A DNA stretch of 18,926 bases from Strigomonas culicis (taxonomy: Eukaryota > Euglenozoa > Kinetoplastea > Trypanosomatida > Trypanosomatidae), in the NCBI GenBank assembly GCA_000482145.1, contig AUXH01000379.1, forward strand, positions 1 to 18,926, in the 5' to 3' direction. Made by a program: the position numbers and the translations under genes. A model generated the notes under the pieces. That model did no database searches, was not told the DNA's origin, and worked only from the letters and a program-made list of their open reading frames with translations. This document shows, one piece after another, positions 9,027 through 17,157 of the stretch (positions are counted from its first letter, which is position 1; every line of letters starts with the position of its first letter).

Positions 9027-9533
9027 TTTTTCTTCTTTTGAATGATGTATATACAGAAGTTTAGAAAAGAAAAGTCAAAAGAAGAAAAAGAGGAATAGGT
9101 TTCCAATAAACAGAATAGAGAAAGAAAAAAAAATGAGCGGTAAAGTGAAGAAGACTTGTATAAGTCCAAACCCCCTACCAAAAAAAAAAAATACAAGTCT
9201 ATTGAAGATGATGTATTTCTAAAAGTGTTTTTCCTTATTACAGATGTATATCTTCTAATTCTTTTTTCCTGTTGTTCAGGTGTCTATCCAAATGGATCCC
9301 GCTTTACAAATATTAAAAAAAAAAGAGAGGAGAAGAAAAATAAGAAGTAATGGACACAGAAACACACAGAGAAATGAGTTTTTTTTTCCTTTTTTTAGAG
9401 CAAAGCCTCACAAGCAAAAGGGAAAAAAAAAACAGTTAAAGTGATTAGCTTCGTGCACACACATACACACATATATACACATATAGTGTAAAAGGACAAA
9501 TGTACAGACGTTCGCTCACGCGACGTTGGTCAT
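9027..9533. other. Intergenic spacer between genes C and B
   Basis: About 507 bases, AT-rich, purine-rich on the plus strand and so pyrimidine-rich on the coding strand. A CA/TA simple repeat lies at about 9455-9485. No coding sequence or structured RNA is visible; the small open frames here are translations of homopolymers. It should contain the gene C 3' UTR and the gene B leader. Confidence 0.8.
9175..9191 (-). promoter_or_regulatory. Candidate trans-splice acceptor for gene B
   Basis: On the minus strand a run of 11 or more T residues is followed by GGTAG, with the AG at 9176-9175. No ATG intervenes before the gene B start at 9026, giving a leader of about 148 nt. The alternative is the AG at 9036-9035 or 9033-9032, downstream of two more pyrimidine tracts, which would leave a leader of under 10 nt. 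Confidence 0.4.
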
Positions 9534-12500
9534 CTACGGGTCGTATTCCTCCTCCGAATACACCTCCGGGCCAAAGGTGAAGCCCTCCACAATCAGCCGG
9601 AACGCCTCCTCCTCCGTGTCGAGCAGCTTGTCACGCTGCCGCTCCTCGTCCAGCTCGATGGCCTTGCCCTCCAGGTGGGGCTTCTTGGGCTTCGCGCGCT
9701 TCTTGCTGAAGTAACGGCCGAGATGCAGCTTTACCTGCTTCTGTCGCGCCACGATAATACCCCGCCACAGGTTCTGCTCCGCGTCGATGCACTTGGCGAT
9801 GAACTTGTTGTGTGAGCACACGTACTGATGCCGTATGACGCTCTCGATGTTCTCGACGTGCCAGAGCCGCAGCTTCACGCGCTCATCGCGCCACTCCGCC
9901 AGAATGCCGCGGCGGCTCAGCCGGTGCGTCTTCACGAAGAAGTCGGCTTCCATCGCGTGGCGCAGCTCCAAGAAGAGGTGCGCCATCACGCGCTTGGAGG
10001 TCTCGGCGAGGTGCAGCAAATCCTCGCCCATGCTGACGAGCTTATCCAGATAGACGCGCAGCCGCGCGCCGTAGGTGCGGCGCAGCATCGCGTCGTTCCG
10101 CATGCGGTGCTGCCGCCGCAGCAGCTGGTACCAGTCCTCCGTCTGCGCGTCCGCGATGAGCACGCGCGAGGTGGACTCCGCGACGGTCAGCCGGTTGCGC
10201 CGCCGCGTGAGACGGATCAGCTGCAGTGTCTTGTACGCCTCCGGTTTGGCCACGCGCATCTCGGCCTCCGCCTGGCGCCGCTCGCGCCACCCGCGCACCG
10301 CGCGGCGGATGACATCCATCGCGCGCTCGCGCAGCCGCCGCTTCAGCAGGCGGCTGTAGTTGCGCCACACGATCATCTCCGGGCCGTCCGGGGCCGCCGC
10401 GCTGAGGATCGCGTAGGCCTGATGCAGTGTTTTCTTCGCCGCCGGCAGGTCGCCCATCGCCATGAGCAGCGCGCCGTAGCGCGTGAGCAGCACGGCGAAC
10501 TCCTTCGTGTTCTCGCGGTGGATCTTGCTGAGGTGCAGCGCGGTGGAGAGGCAGAGCGCGCTGCGCTTCTGCCGCTCGTTCGCGTCGCGCGCGCTGCCAT
10601 CCTCGCTCGCCTTGGAGAGCTCCTCCGTGATGCGGTCCAGCACGTACGGCGGCACCTCCTTCGCGCGAGACACACGCAGCTGCACAAAGGCCTCCGCGAG
10701 CTCCGCCTCCTCAAAGTGCTTGTGGTACATGACGAACCGCTCGCAGGTGGTGAAGAGCAGCATGGTGGGCTCCCCGTGCGTGATGGCCTCGCGCACCACC
10801 TTCAGCACCCAGTCGTCGATGCGGCGGTCGCAGGCGAACGCCACCACCTGTAAGAAAGAGGCACACTCCAGGACGATGTAGGCCGCGAAGCAGGCATGCA
10901 GGCGCGTCCGTCGTATCGTGCGGAAACAGCACAGCAGGTGCTGCATCGCATCCTTCAGAAAGTCCTTTCGATACAGCGTGCGTGCATACATGTAGTGGAT
11001 CAGAATCACCACCAGCGCCAGCCCGGCATCCCCGAGCTCCTCGATCTGATCGAACACGTGCTGGTAGTTCGAAAAATCCTCCGGGCGCGCGATGAACCGG
11101 GTGTACGACAGAAAAGCCGTGTACAGCGGCTTCTCGTTGTAGTTCGCCGCATCGAGCGACAGAATCTTCTGCTCCAGCAGGTCGTTCGCCTTGTCCGCCT
11201 TATCCCGCAGGCACAGGAGAATGCACTGGTAGACAATGGTGTGCGAGAGCGCCGCGAGCGGCTGCGACAGCGGCTGTGCCAACGGCCGCGGGTCCGGGTC
11301 CGTGGAGTCGATCACGATGCCGAGTGCATTCGTGATGTAACCGACCAGGTCCGCCCCGCGGACGATCTCGACGCCTTGGATGTGCTGTGCCTCGAAGGGC
11401 TGGAGGCGGTACTGGTTCACGCACCCCATGATCACCTCATGGGTGGCCCCTGGGTTCTGCAGCGCGGCCCGGCCATCCGACGTGAAGATCATCTCCGGCT
11501 GATGCCGCAGCGGGAGCAGCGCTTCGGCAAAGAAGTCGCACGCGCTGCTGCGCACGATGGTGCTGAGCGGGGCGGTCATGGGGATGAAGAGCTCTTGGCT
11601 GATGAAATCGAAAAGGTCGCTTTGCACCTGGTCGAGGCGGGAGTGCTTCGGGATGCGCGTAAACACAATATTATCGACGACGAACGACGTACTGCAGTCG
11701 GGCACCGGCTTCGGCGCGAGTGCGCCGGCCTCCACGTCACGGACCACGTCCTCCGCCTTTTTGCAAAAGCGCGCGCGCACGTCGCCGAGGGTGTTCAGCG
11801 TCTCGGTGCCCTCCGTTTCATTCCACCATGGCCCGAACAGCCGCACGAGCTGGTACTCGCCGTTCCAGTTGTGGTCCCAGGTGCAGTACATGCGGCACGC
11901 CGCGAGCAGCGGCTTGGAGGAGAGCAAGATGTGGTGGAGGTGCTGCAGCCGCTCGATGTTCTGCACGTCCCCCTCGAGCGCCCCCTGTGCAAACTTCTGC
12001 AGCGCCTGCCGCGCGAGGAAGGCACGGCCGACACGCTGCACCTCCTTCACGCTGCGCTCCCACACGCCCTTCAGCAGGTGCTTGCTGCGGTACTCGATCC
12101 AGGCGAACTCGATGATGGACACCGCCACCTCCTGGAAGTCCGCATCCTCGCAGATCCGTGCCTTGAGCTCGCGCGCGCGGAGCAGGGTCGGGTGGTCCTT
12201 TGGGATGTGCACCGCGTAGCGCGCCGGCAGGTTCTGGATGGCGTGCAGCCGGCTTGAGGCCGCGACAAACCACCCGCGCTCGATGAACACCGTGATGATG
12301 TTCTCCACCACGCTCAGGTGCATCGGCGAGTACCGTCCGTAGGCGTCCACCATGATGTCCTCCGCGCGGTGCAGCAGGCAGCTGCAGACAGTGCCGTAGG
12401 TGTGCACGTTCCAGCGGTAGTACGCGAAGGCCAGTTTGTTCAGCGACTCGCCGGCGGCCGCGGACCGCTCGCCGAGGAGGTTCTCCGTGATGGTCAGGCA

Positions 12501-15500
12501 GTCCGAGAAGCGCTCGACCGCGTGGCTGTACATGTTGTTCTCCAGGAAGAGCGAGCCCAGGATTTCGCTGATGCGCGCGGCGCGCGGACTGAAGGCGCCG
12601 CCGCGGCCCTCCTTCAGCCACAGCTTGTCGATGCTGATGAGCTTCTCCACGCTCTCCGCGTGGGCGGCGACCTCCATGAAGGCCAGCATCACCTCCTCGC
12701 GGAGCGACGTCAGATCCTCGTAGTTGCCGCTGTTGAGCTTGTCCAGCGCACGCAGCGCCGCCGTGCCGGACTGCTCCGCCTCGCTGTACTTCTTCGCGAT
12801 GCAGAAGACATAAACGCTGCAGGTCAGCACCGTGACCTGGCCCATCACGTAGTAGGGGTAGCGCGGGATGACCGTGTGGTGCTCCCCCGCGCCGACCATG
12901 TACGCCGGGACGGTCTCCACGACGAGGCGTGCCTTGTCGATGAGCGTCATGGCGGCGCTCGTGTCGCCCGCCAGGGCCGCGATCAGCGCGCCGACCATCC
13001 ACAGAAAGGACTCGACGAACGGGGCGTTCGAGCGGCCGGCGCGGTCCAACAGCAGCTGACGCATCTCCACCCAGGCGAGATCGACGCGGTCGTTCAGGAT
13101 GTGGCTCTGCACCTTAATGGGACGGACAAAGTTGTTCTTCACCTTGGTCGAGCTGTTCGCGCACCAGTGCGTCAGGTAGCTCGCGACGTTGCTGAAGTTG
13201 GACTGGAAGAAGCTGTGGAGGTTCTGGTGGCTGGGACACACCAACACCTGCCCCACCGTACCGCGCATCATCTGCAGCCCGCAGAGCCGCGTCAGCCGCA
13301 TGGTGATGGCCTCCGCACTGCTGTCCACAACCGCCGTCAGCGCCTCCCGCAGCTCCTCGCGCGATGCCTTGTCGAACACAAAGCGCTCCTCCATGTAGGG
13401 CAGCAGGCCGTCGACGAACGCGGCCGGCGACGCGCCGCTCACAAAGGTGCCGACCGCGCGCGCCACGTAGACGTTCACCTGATGCAGTGGGATGCGCGAC
13501 CCGTAGTGTAGGCGCGCCTCCTGGAACATGACGTGCCGCACGGTCCGCGCGATGATCTCCACGCCGGTAAGGATCACGAGGGTCCGCGTGTACTCCTCCT
13601 GGTCCTCCTTGGGTGTCGCGAGCAGCGCCGCGGCGACCATGGGCAGCAGGCACACATTGAGGCCGCTGACGTGGAGCGCGCTCACCAGCTCCTCCAGCCG
13701 CGCCTCCATCGTCTGCTCGTTCAGCACCTGCGCGAGCTGGAAGTGGATGGTCGCCACGTCCTTCGCGTAGGCGCTCATCGGCGGCGGAAAGTACGGCTCC
13801 GGCTCCGGCTGCTTCAGCAGGTGCGAGATGCGGCGCAGCGGCACCGCGGGCCCCGTCGAGCTCATGAAGGGCGGGAGGATGCCGAGCGGGTTCAGGAGGT
13901 AAAGCCGGCCGTCGAGGCCCTCGTGGATCTCGATGCCCGGCAGGTTCTCGTCCGTGTACAGGGAGCGCTTCGAGTTCAGGCAGTCCAGCATGCAGCCGAG
14001 CTGCTGCCGCAGTGGCACGTGCAGCACCGGGTCGCAGCCGCCGTCGCCGCGGTAGACCGGCGGCCGGTCGCGCGCCAGCGGCACGATCGCCATCACCGAC
14101 ACGCTCACGTGGAAGACGCGAAACGTGGCGATCAGTGGGTAGTAGAGGCGGCCGGGGCGGCACAGCGCGAAGGCGCGGATGCACCGCTGGAAGTTGAGGC
14201 CCAGCTTTGCGTCGCGCCACACGCGCAGCACCATGTTGCCGATCCGCACGCAGCCCTCCTTGCGGTCCCGCGAGGGCCGGGGGCCCGCCGCCACCCCACC
14301 CGGCGCCGCGTCCGCCTGCGGCTTGAAGGCGCTCATGTAGTTCTCGACGAGCTTCTTCGCGTAGGTCTCAAACTCCAAGGTGAAGCGTGCCATCTTCTCC
14401 GAAGAGTTCTTCTCAAATGTGTGATAGTGGATGAAGTTCGCGGAGAGGAACTGGAACTCCTCGTTCCAATCTCTCGCGGTGCGGTCGATCGGGTCTTGGC
14501 ACATCTTGAGAAAAGCCTGGTGCGCCTTTATGTGGCTCTGCGGCAGCTGTCGCTGGCGCCGCGGATGCGCGTCGGCCTTCGGCGCCGCGCGCAGCAGCCT
14601 ACTCGGGCTGCAGTGGAACGGGATGTGCGGCTCCACATCCACCGCGCTGAACCGCACGGCCGGCGGCGGTGGCGGTGGCGGCGACGGCGGCGGCGGCGGC
14701 GCCGCAGGCGCGGCCGGCCGTGCGCCGTGCGGCCGCACGTGCGCACCGATCGCCTCGAGGACGGAGCGGTCCGACATGGCCGAGAGATCGAGCGACTGGT
14801 CCAGCGTGCCGAGGGAGTGGGCGTCGAGCGGCGGCGGGCTCTGTGCGTAGACGGTGTGGCGGCCGCGCCGCATGTGCCAGTTCTCGTTCGGCGCGTGTGT
14901 GGCGGTGTCGCTGCGGCTGCGCAGCGACACCGTCAGCGTCGCGCTCTCCCGCATCGGCTCCTCATCGCCGCGCCGCGGCGGCGGGCGCGGGTGGAAAGAG
15001 ATCGGGTTGCGCACAAGGACATCCGCGACGGTGTTGCGGTCCGACACGAGGTCGGACGGCGAGATCGACGCGGTGTCGAGCCGCGACGTCATCTCGTCGT
15101 TCGCCCTTGGCGCGTTTTTCGAGTTCGGCGTCGTGCGCACGAGCGAAAACGAGACGCGCTGGTCGAAGAGCGGCTCGCCGATGCCGAAGTCGCAGTCGCT
15201 CTCCAGCGCGGCGTTCGGCCGCGTCAGCCCCTTCGTGTCCCGCCGCACCGTGAGCGGTGCGGCCGACGGGAACGGCGGCGATACGCCCACCTCGGAGTCC
15301 GCGCGGCCGCCGACGTGCGGCCCCGCGCCCTTGCTGCCGGGCGGCGGCGGGCACAGTGTAAAGGGGCTCCGCTGCGCAGCCGCGGACGGCGGCGGCGACA
15401 CAAACAGCTGTTGCGGCACCGTCCCGTTCGCGTGCGGCTTCGCGCCGTCGCGGAGCGACGGCGGCGGCGGGAAATGGGCAAACGGACTCTGCGTCTTTGG

Positions 15501-15767
15501 CGGGGCCTCCGACAGGTCCGGCTGCGGGGAGCTCGCCGCGGCGCCGTACCGCGCGTTGCGCTGCAGCGAGGGCGGGGGGGGAAAGAGAGCAAAGGGGGTG
15601 GGGCTGGCCGTGGCAGCGCCTTCCCTGGACAGCGGGTGGCGCGCCGGCGAGCCGTCCACCTGCGTCGCCTGGGCCCGCTGGCTCGTGTCGGGGGAGGGCA
15701 CCGGCGACACGAGTGAGAGGGGGCCGTTTTCGGACGAACTCTCTCCGGTACTAACACGATTGATCAT
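9534..15767 (-). CDS. Gene C: large double-CLU protein with proline-rich N-terminus, TPR-like helices and IQ-like motifs
   Basis: A complete 2077-residue frame, ATG at 15767 and TAG at 9536-9534. Residues 1-415 look disordered and proline-rich, with three copies of a motif around F/C-PPPP (62-66, 99-103, 139-143) and a longer proline stretch at 357-369. The first CLU-like module spans about 430-640: DWNEEFQF at 433-440, LDGRLYLLNPLGILPP at 618-633. A central region follows (LNVCLLP 703-709, VEIIARTVRHVMF 736-748), then TPR-like helices to 1170. An IQ motif lies at 1243-1253. A second module starts at 1299 (HNWNGEYQL) and reaches a decayed signature at 1470-1485 (GADLVGYITNALGI). More TPR-like helices at 1580-1800 precede an IQ-like motif at 1820-1830. 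The C-terminus is basic and helical, then acidic at the end. It is a paralogue of A and B, more diverged. CLU-type mRNA or mitochondrial roles are inference; calmodulin binding is suggested only by the IQ motifs. Confidence 0.9.
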   Translation of the reverse strand: MINRVSTGESSSENGPLSLVSPVPSPDTSQRAQATQVDGSPARHPLSREGAATASPTPFALFPPPPSLQRNARYGAAASSPQPDLSEAPPKTQSPFAHFPPPPSLRDGAKPHANGTVPQQLFVSPPPSAAAQRSPFTLCPPPPGSKGAGPHVGGRADSEVGVSPPFPSAAPLTVRRDTKGLTRPNAALESDCDFGIGEPLFDQRVSFSLVRTTPNSKNAPRANDEMTSRLDTASISPSDLVSDRNTVADVLVRNPISFHPRPPPRRGDEEPMRESATLTVSLRSRSDTATHAPNENWHMRRGRHTVYAQSPPPLDAHSLGTLDQSLDLSAMSDRSVLEAIGAHVRPHGARPAAPAAPPPPPSPPPPPPPAVRFSAVDVEPHIPFHCSPSRLLRAAPKADAHPRRQRQLPQSHIKAHQAFLKMCQDPIDRTARDWNEEFQFLSANFIHYHTFEKNSSEKMARFTLEFETYAKKLVENYMSAFKPQADAAPGGVAAGPRPSRDRKEGCVRIGNMVLRVWRDAKLGLNFQRCIRAFALCRPGRLYYPLIATFRVFHVSVSVMAIVPLARDRPPVYRGDGGCDPVLHVPLRQQLGCMLDCLNSKRSLYTDENLPGIEIHEGLDGRLYLLNPLGILPPFMSSTGPAVPLRRISHLLKQPEPEPYFPPPMSAYAKDVATIHFQLAQVLNEQTMEARLEELVSALHVSGLNVCLLPMVAAALLATPKEDQEEYTRTLVILTGVEIIARTVRHVMFQEARLHYGSRIPLHQVNVYVARAVGTFVSGASPAAFVDGLLPYMEERFVFDKASREELREALTAVVDSSAEAITMRLTRLCGLQMMRGTVGQVLVCPSHQNLHSFFQSNFSNVASYLTHWCANSSTKVKNNFVRPIKVQSHILNDRVDLAWVEMRQLLLDRAGRSNAPFVESFLWMVGALIAALAGDTSAAMTLIDKARLVVETVPAYMVGAGEHHTVIPRYPYYVMGQVTVLTCSVYVFCIAKKYSEAEQSGTAALRALDKLNSGNYEDLTSLREEVMLAFMEVAAHAESVEKLISIDKLWLKEGRGGAFSPRAARISEILGSLFLENNMYSHAVERFSDCLTITENLLGERSAAAGESLNKLAFAYYRWNVHTYGTVCSCLLHRAEDIMVDAYGRYSPMHLSVVENIITVFIERGWFVAASSRLHAIQNLPARYAVHIPKDHPTLLRARELKARICEDADFQEVAVSIIEFAWIEYRSKHLLKGVWERSVKEVQRVGRAFLARQALQKFAQGALEGDVQNIERLQHLHHILLSSKPLLAACRMYCTWDHNWNGEYQLVRLFGPWWNETEGTETLNTLGDVRARFCKKAEDVVRDVEAGALAPKPVPDCSTSFVVDNIVFTRIPKHSRLDQVQSDLFDFISQELFIPMTAPLSTIVRSSACDFFAEALLPLRHQPEMIFTSDGRAALQNPGATHEVIMGCVNQYRLQPFEAQHIQGVEIVRGADLVGYITNALGIVIDSTDPDPRPLAQPLSQPLAALSHTIVYQCILLCLRDKADKANDLLEQKILSLDAANYNEKPLYTAFLSYTRFIARPEDFSNYQHVFDQIEELGDAGLALVVILIHYMYARTLYRKDFLKDAMQHLLCCFRTIRRTRLHACFAAYIVLECASFLQVVAFACDRRIDDWVLKVVREAITHGEPTMLLFTTCERFVMYHKHFEEAELAEAFVQLRVSRAKEVPPYVLDRITEELSKASEDGSARDANERQKRSALCLSTALHLSKIHRENTKEFAVLLTRYGALLMAMGDLPAAKKTLHQAYAILSAAAPDGPEMIVWRNYSRLLKRRLRERAMDVIRRAVRGWRERRQAEAEMRVAKPEAYKTLQLIRLTRRRNRLTVAESTSRVLIADAQTEDWYQLLRRQHRMRNDAMLRRTYGARLRVYLDKLVSMGEDLLHLAETSKRVMAHLFLELRHAMEADFFVKTHRLSRRGILAEWRDERVKLRLWHVENIESVIRHQYVCSHNKFIAKCIDAEQNLWRGIIVARQKQVKLHLGRYFSKKRAKPKKPHLEGKAIELDEERQRDKLLDTEEEAFRLIVEGFTFGPEVYSEEEYDP
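14647..14703 (-). repeat. GGC/GCC-type simple repeat encoding polyproline in gene C
   Basis: An almost pure run of GGC, GGT and GAC/GAG-like triplets on the plus strand, giving CCG and CCA codons on the coding strand. It encodes the proline stretch at residues about 356-369, interrupted by one serine. Simple-repeat slippage is the likely origin, so its length may vary between strains. Confidence 0.7.
15333..15605 (-). repeat. Three degenerate FPPPP-containing protein repeats in gene C
   Basis: Residues 55-145 of gene C hold three spaced copies of [TS]-P-F-[AT]-x-[FC]-PPPP, centred on F62, F99 and C139 (spacing 37 and 40). The second and third copies also share a following PH and a later VSPP-SAA element. 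F-P-P-P-P is the classic core ligand of EVH1 domains, and runs of prolines can bind profilin or SH3 domains. No partner is visible here. Confidence 0.65.
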
Positions 15768-16068
15768 GTTGCTGTTGTTGTTTTTTGGATCTACCTAGTT
15801 TTACAAAAATGGGAGGGAAAAAAATAGATAGCCACTATAGTTATAGGTGTAACATGCAGAAAACCAAGTGAGAAGGGAAAAAAGAGAAAGAAGAAAAAAA
15901 CTACTTGTTCCTCGGACTGATGCGTAAAGTAATAACAAAAAAAAAAGATGAAGAAGGGAAGGGAAGAAAAAAAAAATGGTAGAGCCATCTCCGAAAGCAA
16001 AAGAATTTTTTTTTCTTTGAAACGATAGTAAAGAGTGGAGGGTAATAGACAGAAGAATAGATGTGTAT
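15768..16068. other. Intergenic spacer between genes D and C
   Basis: About 300 bases, AT-rich and purine-rich on the plus strand. It contains the gene D 3' UTR and the gene C leader. Small CAA/CAG-like repeats (GTTGCTGTTGTTG on the plus strand) lie directly before the gene C ATG. I see no gene; the open frames at 15791-16000 and 15801-16079 are phenylalanine-rich translations of T tracts. Confidence 0.8.
15795..15835 (-). promoter_or_regulatory. Candidate trans-splice acceptor for gene C
   Basis: On the coding strand a pyrimidine-rich stretch (T7, then CCCTCCC, then T5) runs into AAACTAG, with the AG at 15796-15795. This gives a leader of about 27 nt before the ATG at 15767, without an upstream ATG. 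A second, longer pyrimidine tract further upstream (about 15870-15965) could serve an alternative acceptor. Confidence 0.4.
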
Positions 16069-16791
16069 TTACAGTGCAAGATTCATTAAATCATCATACT
16101 CGTCCACCGGCCTCTCGTTCCGCTGCTTCCTCTCTCTGGCGACATCGCGCTCCGTCTCCTTCATCAGCTCGACCTGGATATCGCGCCGCTCCAGCAGCGC
16201 GCGGCGCTGCTCCTCCTCACTGACGCCCATCCTCACGTGCGACAGCGCCCGCTGCACCACACTCACCGGCTCCTTCATCGCCTCGCGCCGTTTGAAGGCC
16301 TTCACGCCGCCGCGCTTCTTCGTCGCGGCGTCGCCGCGGCGGTGCGCCTGCGGCGCCGGCAGCGCCTGCGTGTCGACGGCGCCCACCTTCGCCTCCGTCA
16401 GCAGACGAGAGAAGGACTCCTTCAGCCGCTGGAACTCGTCCAGTCCCAACGCACCGTCCGCGGCCGCACCGGAGAGGTCCGCCTTCGCGAGCACGGTGCA
16501 CTTCCGCGCCAACTGCGCGAGCGCCTTGCGCGCGGACTTGTGCTGGTCCTGGGCCACGTCGCCGTCCTCGTCGTGGAAGTACATCTTGAAGACGGGGGTG
16601 TCCAGCAGATAGCCGGCGTGGAGCTGCATCGCGCGCCGCGCGGCTGCCGTGTCGGGGTTGAAGTCCTCCGTGCCCAAGTGGCGCAGCGCGTTGTCACTCA
16701 GCTGCGTGAGGGCGAGCAGCCCGCCGGCCTTCGCCACGAGCTGCCGCGTCAGCGGCTCGCCCAGCACGGCATCCAAGTTGGGCGTGGCCAT
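16069..16791 (-). CDS. PRP31: Gene D: Prp31-like protein, C-terminal half only
   Basis: A complete 240-residue frame, ATG at 16791 and TAA at 16071-16069. It matches the second half of Prp31, the U4/U6 snRNP protein that binds the 15.5K-U4 snRNA complex in the nucleus during tri-snRNP assembly. Visible correspondences: APNL/TPNL-like start and AGGL near 22-25, LHAGYLLDTP at 57-66, RKCTVLAKADL at 96-106, LPAP at 144-147, and KKRGG at 158-162 followed by a basic stretch. The end is charged and helical (190-230). Human Prp31 is about 499 residues; this one begins inside the Nop domain, so the N-terminal coiled-coil half and start of the Nop domain are missing. An in-frame TGA directly precedes the ATG, and the 366-base spacer upstream has no coding look, so the missing part is not adjacent. 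It could be a short lineage-specific Prp31, a truncated copy, or one part of a split gene. Confidence 0.85.
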   Translation of the reverse strand: MATPNLDAVLGEPLTRQLVAKAGGLLALTQLSDNALRHLGTEDFNPDTAAARRAMQLHAGYLLDTPVFKMYFHDEDGDVAQDQHKSARKALAQLARKCTVLAKADLSGAAADGALGLDEFQRLKESFSRLLTEAKVGAVDTQALPAPQAHRRGDAATKKRGGVKAFKRREAMKEPVSVVQRALSHVRMGVSEEEQRRALLERRDIQVELMKETERDVARERKQRNERPVDEYDDLMNLAL

Positions 16792-17157
16792 TCAGGTGTC
16801 ACCTATTCTGTTTTATTTTTTTCAGATCTCTATCTACTCTATTACTACCGCTGTTTCATTGGGAAGGAAGTGTGAAAAGGTAGAGGATGAAGATGAAGCG
16901 CAACAGAAGAGAGTACGTGAACAAGGCACATCAGACATATACAAAAAAGAAAGAACATACTAAACATATTAACTGTAGAGGAGGTCCTATTTGCGAGTGT
17001 GTTTGTTTTTTTATGATTATGATTTCTTATTCGATCAATATTACAGCTTGTCGCGCAAAAAAAAAAAGAAACTGATTATTTGTAGATGTGGGTGTTGTGG
17101 TGTTAGCGTATTTAAACGATGCGTGGATTTTAAATGTGTATAAATGGACGCGAGAGC
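16792..17157. other. Intergenic spacer between genes E and D
   Basis: About 366 bases, AT-rich. It holds the gene E 3' UTR and the gene D leader. I looked here for the missing N-terminal half of the Prp31-like protein on the coding strand and saw none. The small frames at 16887-17075 on the plus strand are low complexity. Confidence 0.8.
16851..16915 (-). promoter_or_regulatory. Candidate trans-splice acceptor for gene D
   Basis: The coding strand shows a pyrimidine-rich stretch (about 16858-16915, with repeats of CTTC and CCTCTACC) and then AAACAG, with the AG at 16852-16851. A leader of about 59 nt without any ATG would follow, ending in TGA-ATG. Confidence 0.4.

Noticed and set aside
10896..13511. 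Plus-strand open frames at 10896-12257 and 12318-13511
   Set aside because: Same antisense pattern over gene C; low-complexity composition, and no acceptor tract in the plus orientation.
13533..15716. Plus-strand open frame of 727 codons opposite the N-terminal part of gene C
   Set aside because: Extreme arginine/alanine content, including long arginine runs opposite the proline codons, is typical of an antisense shadow.
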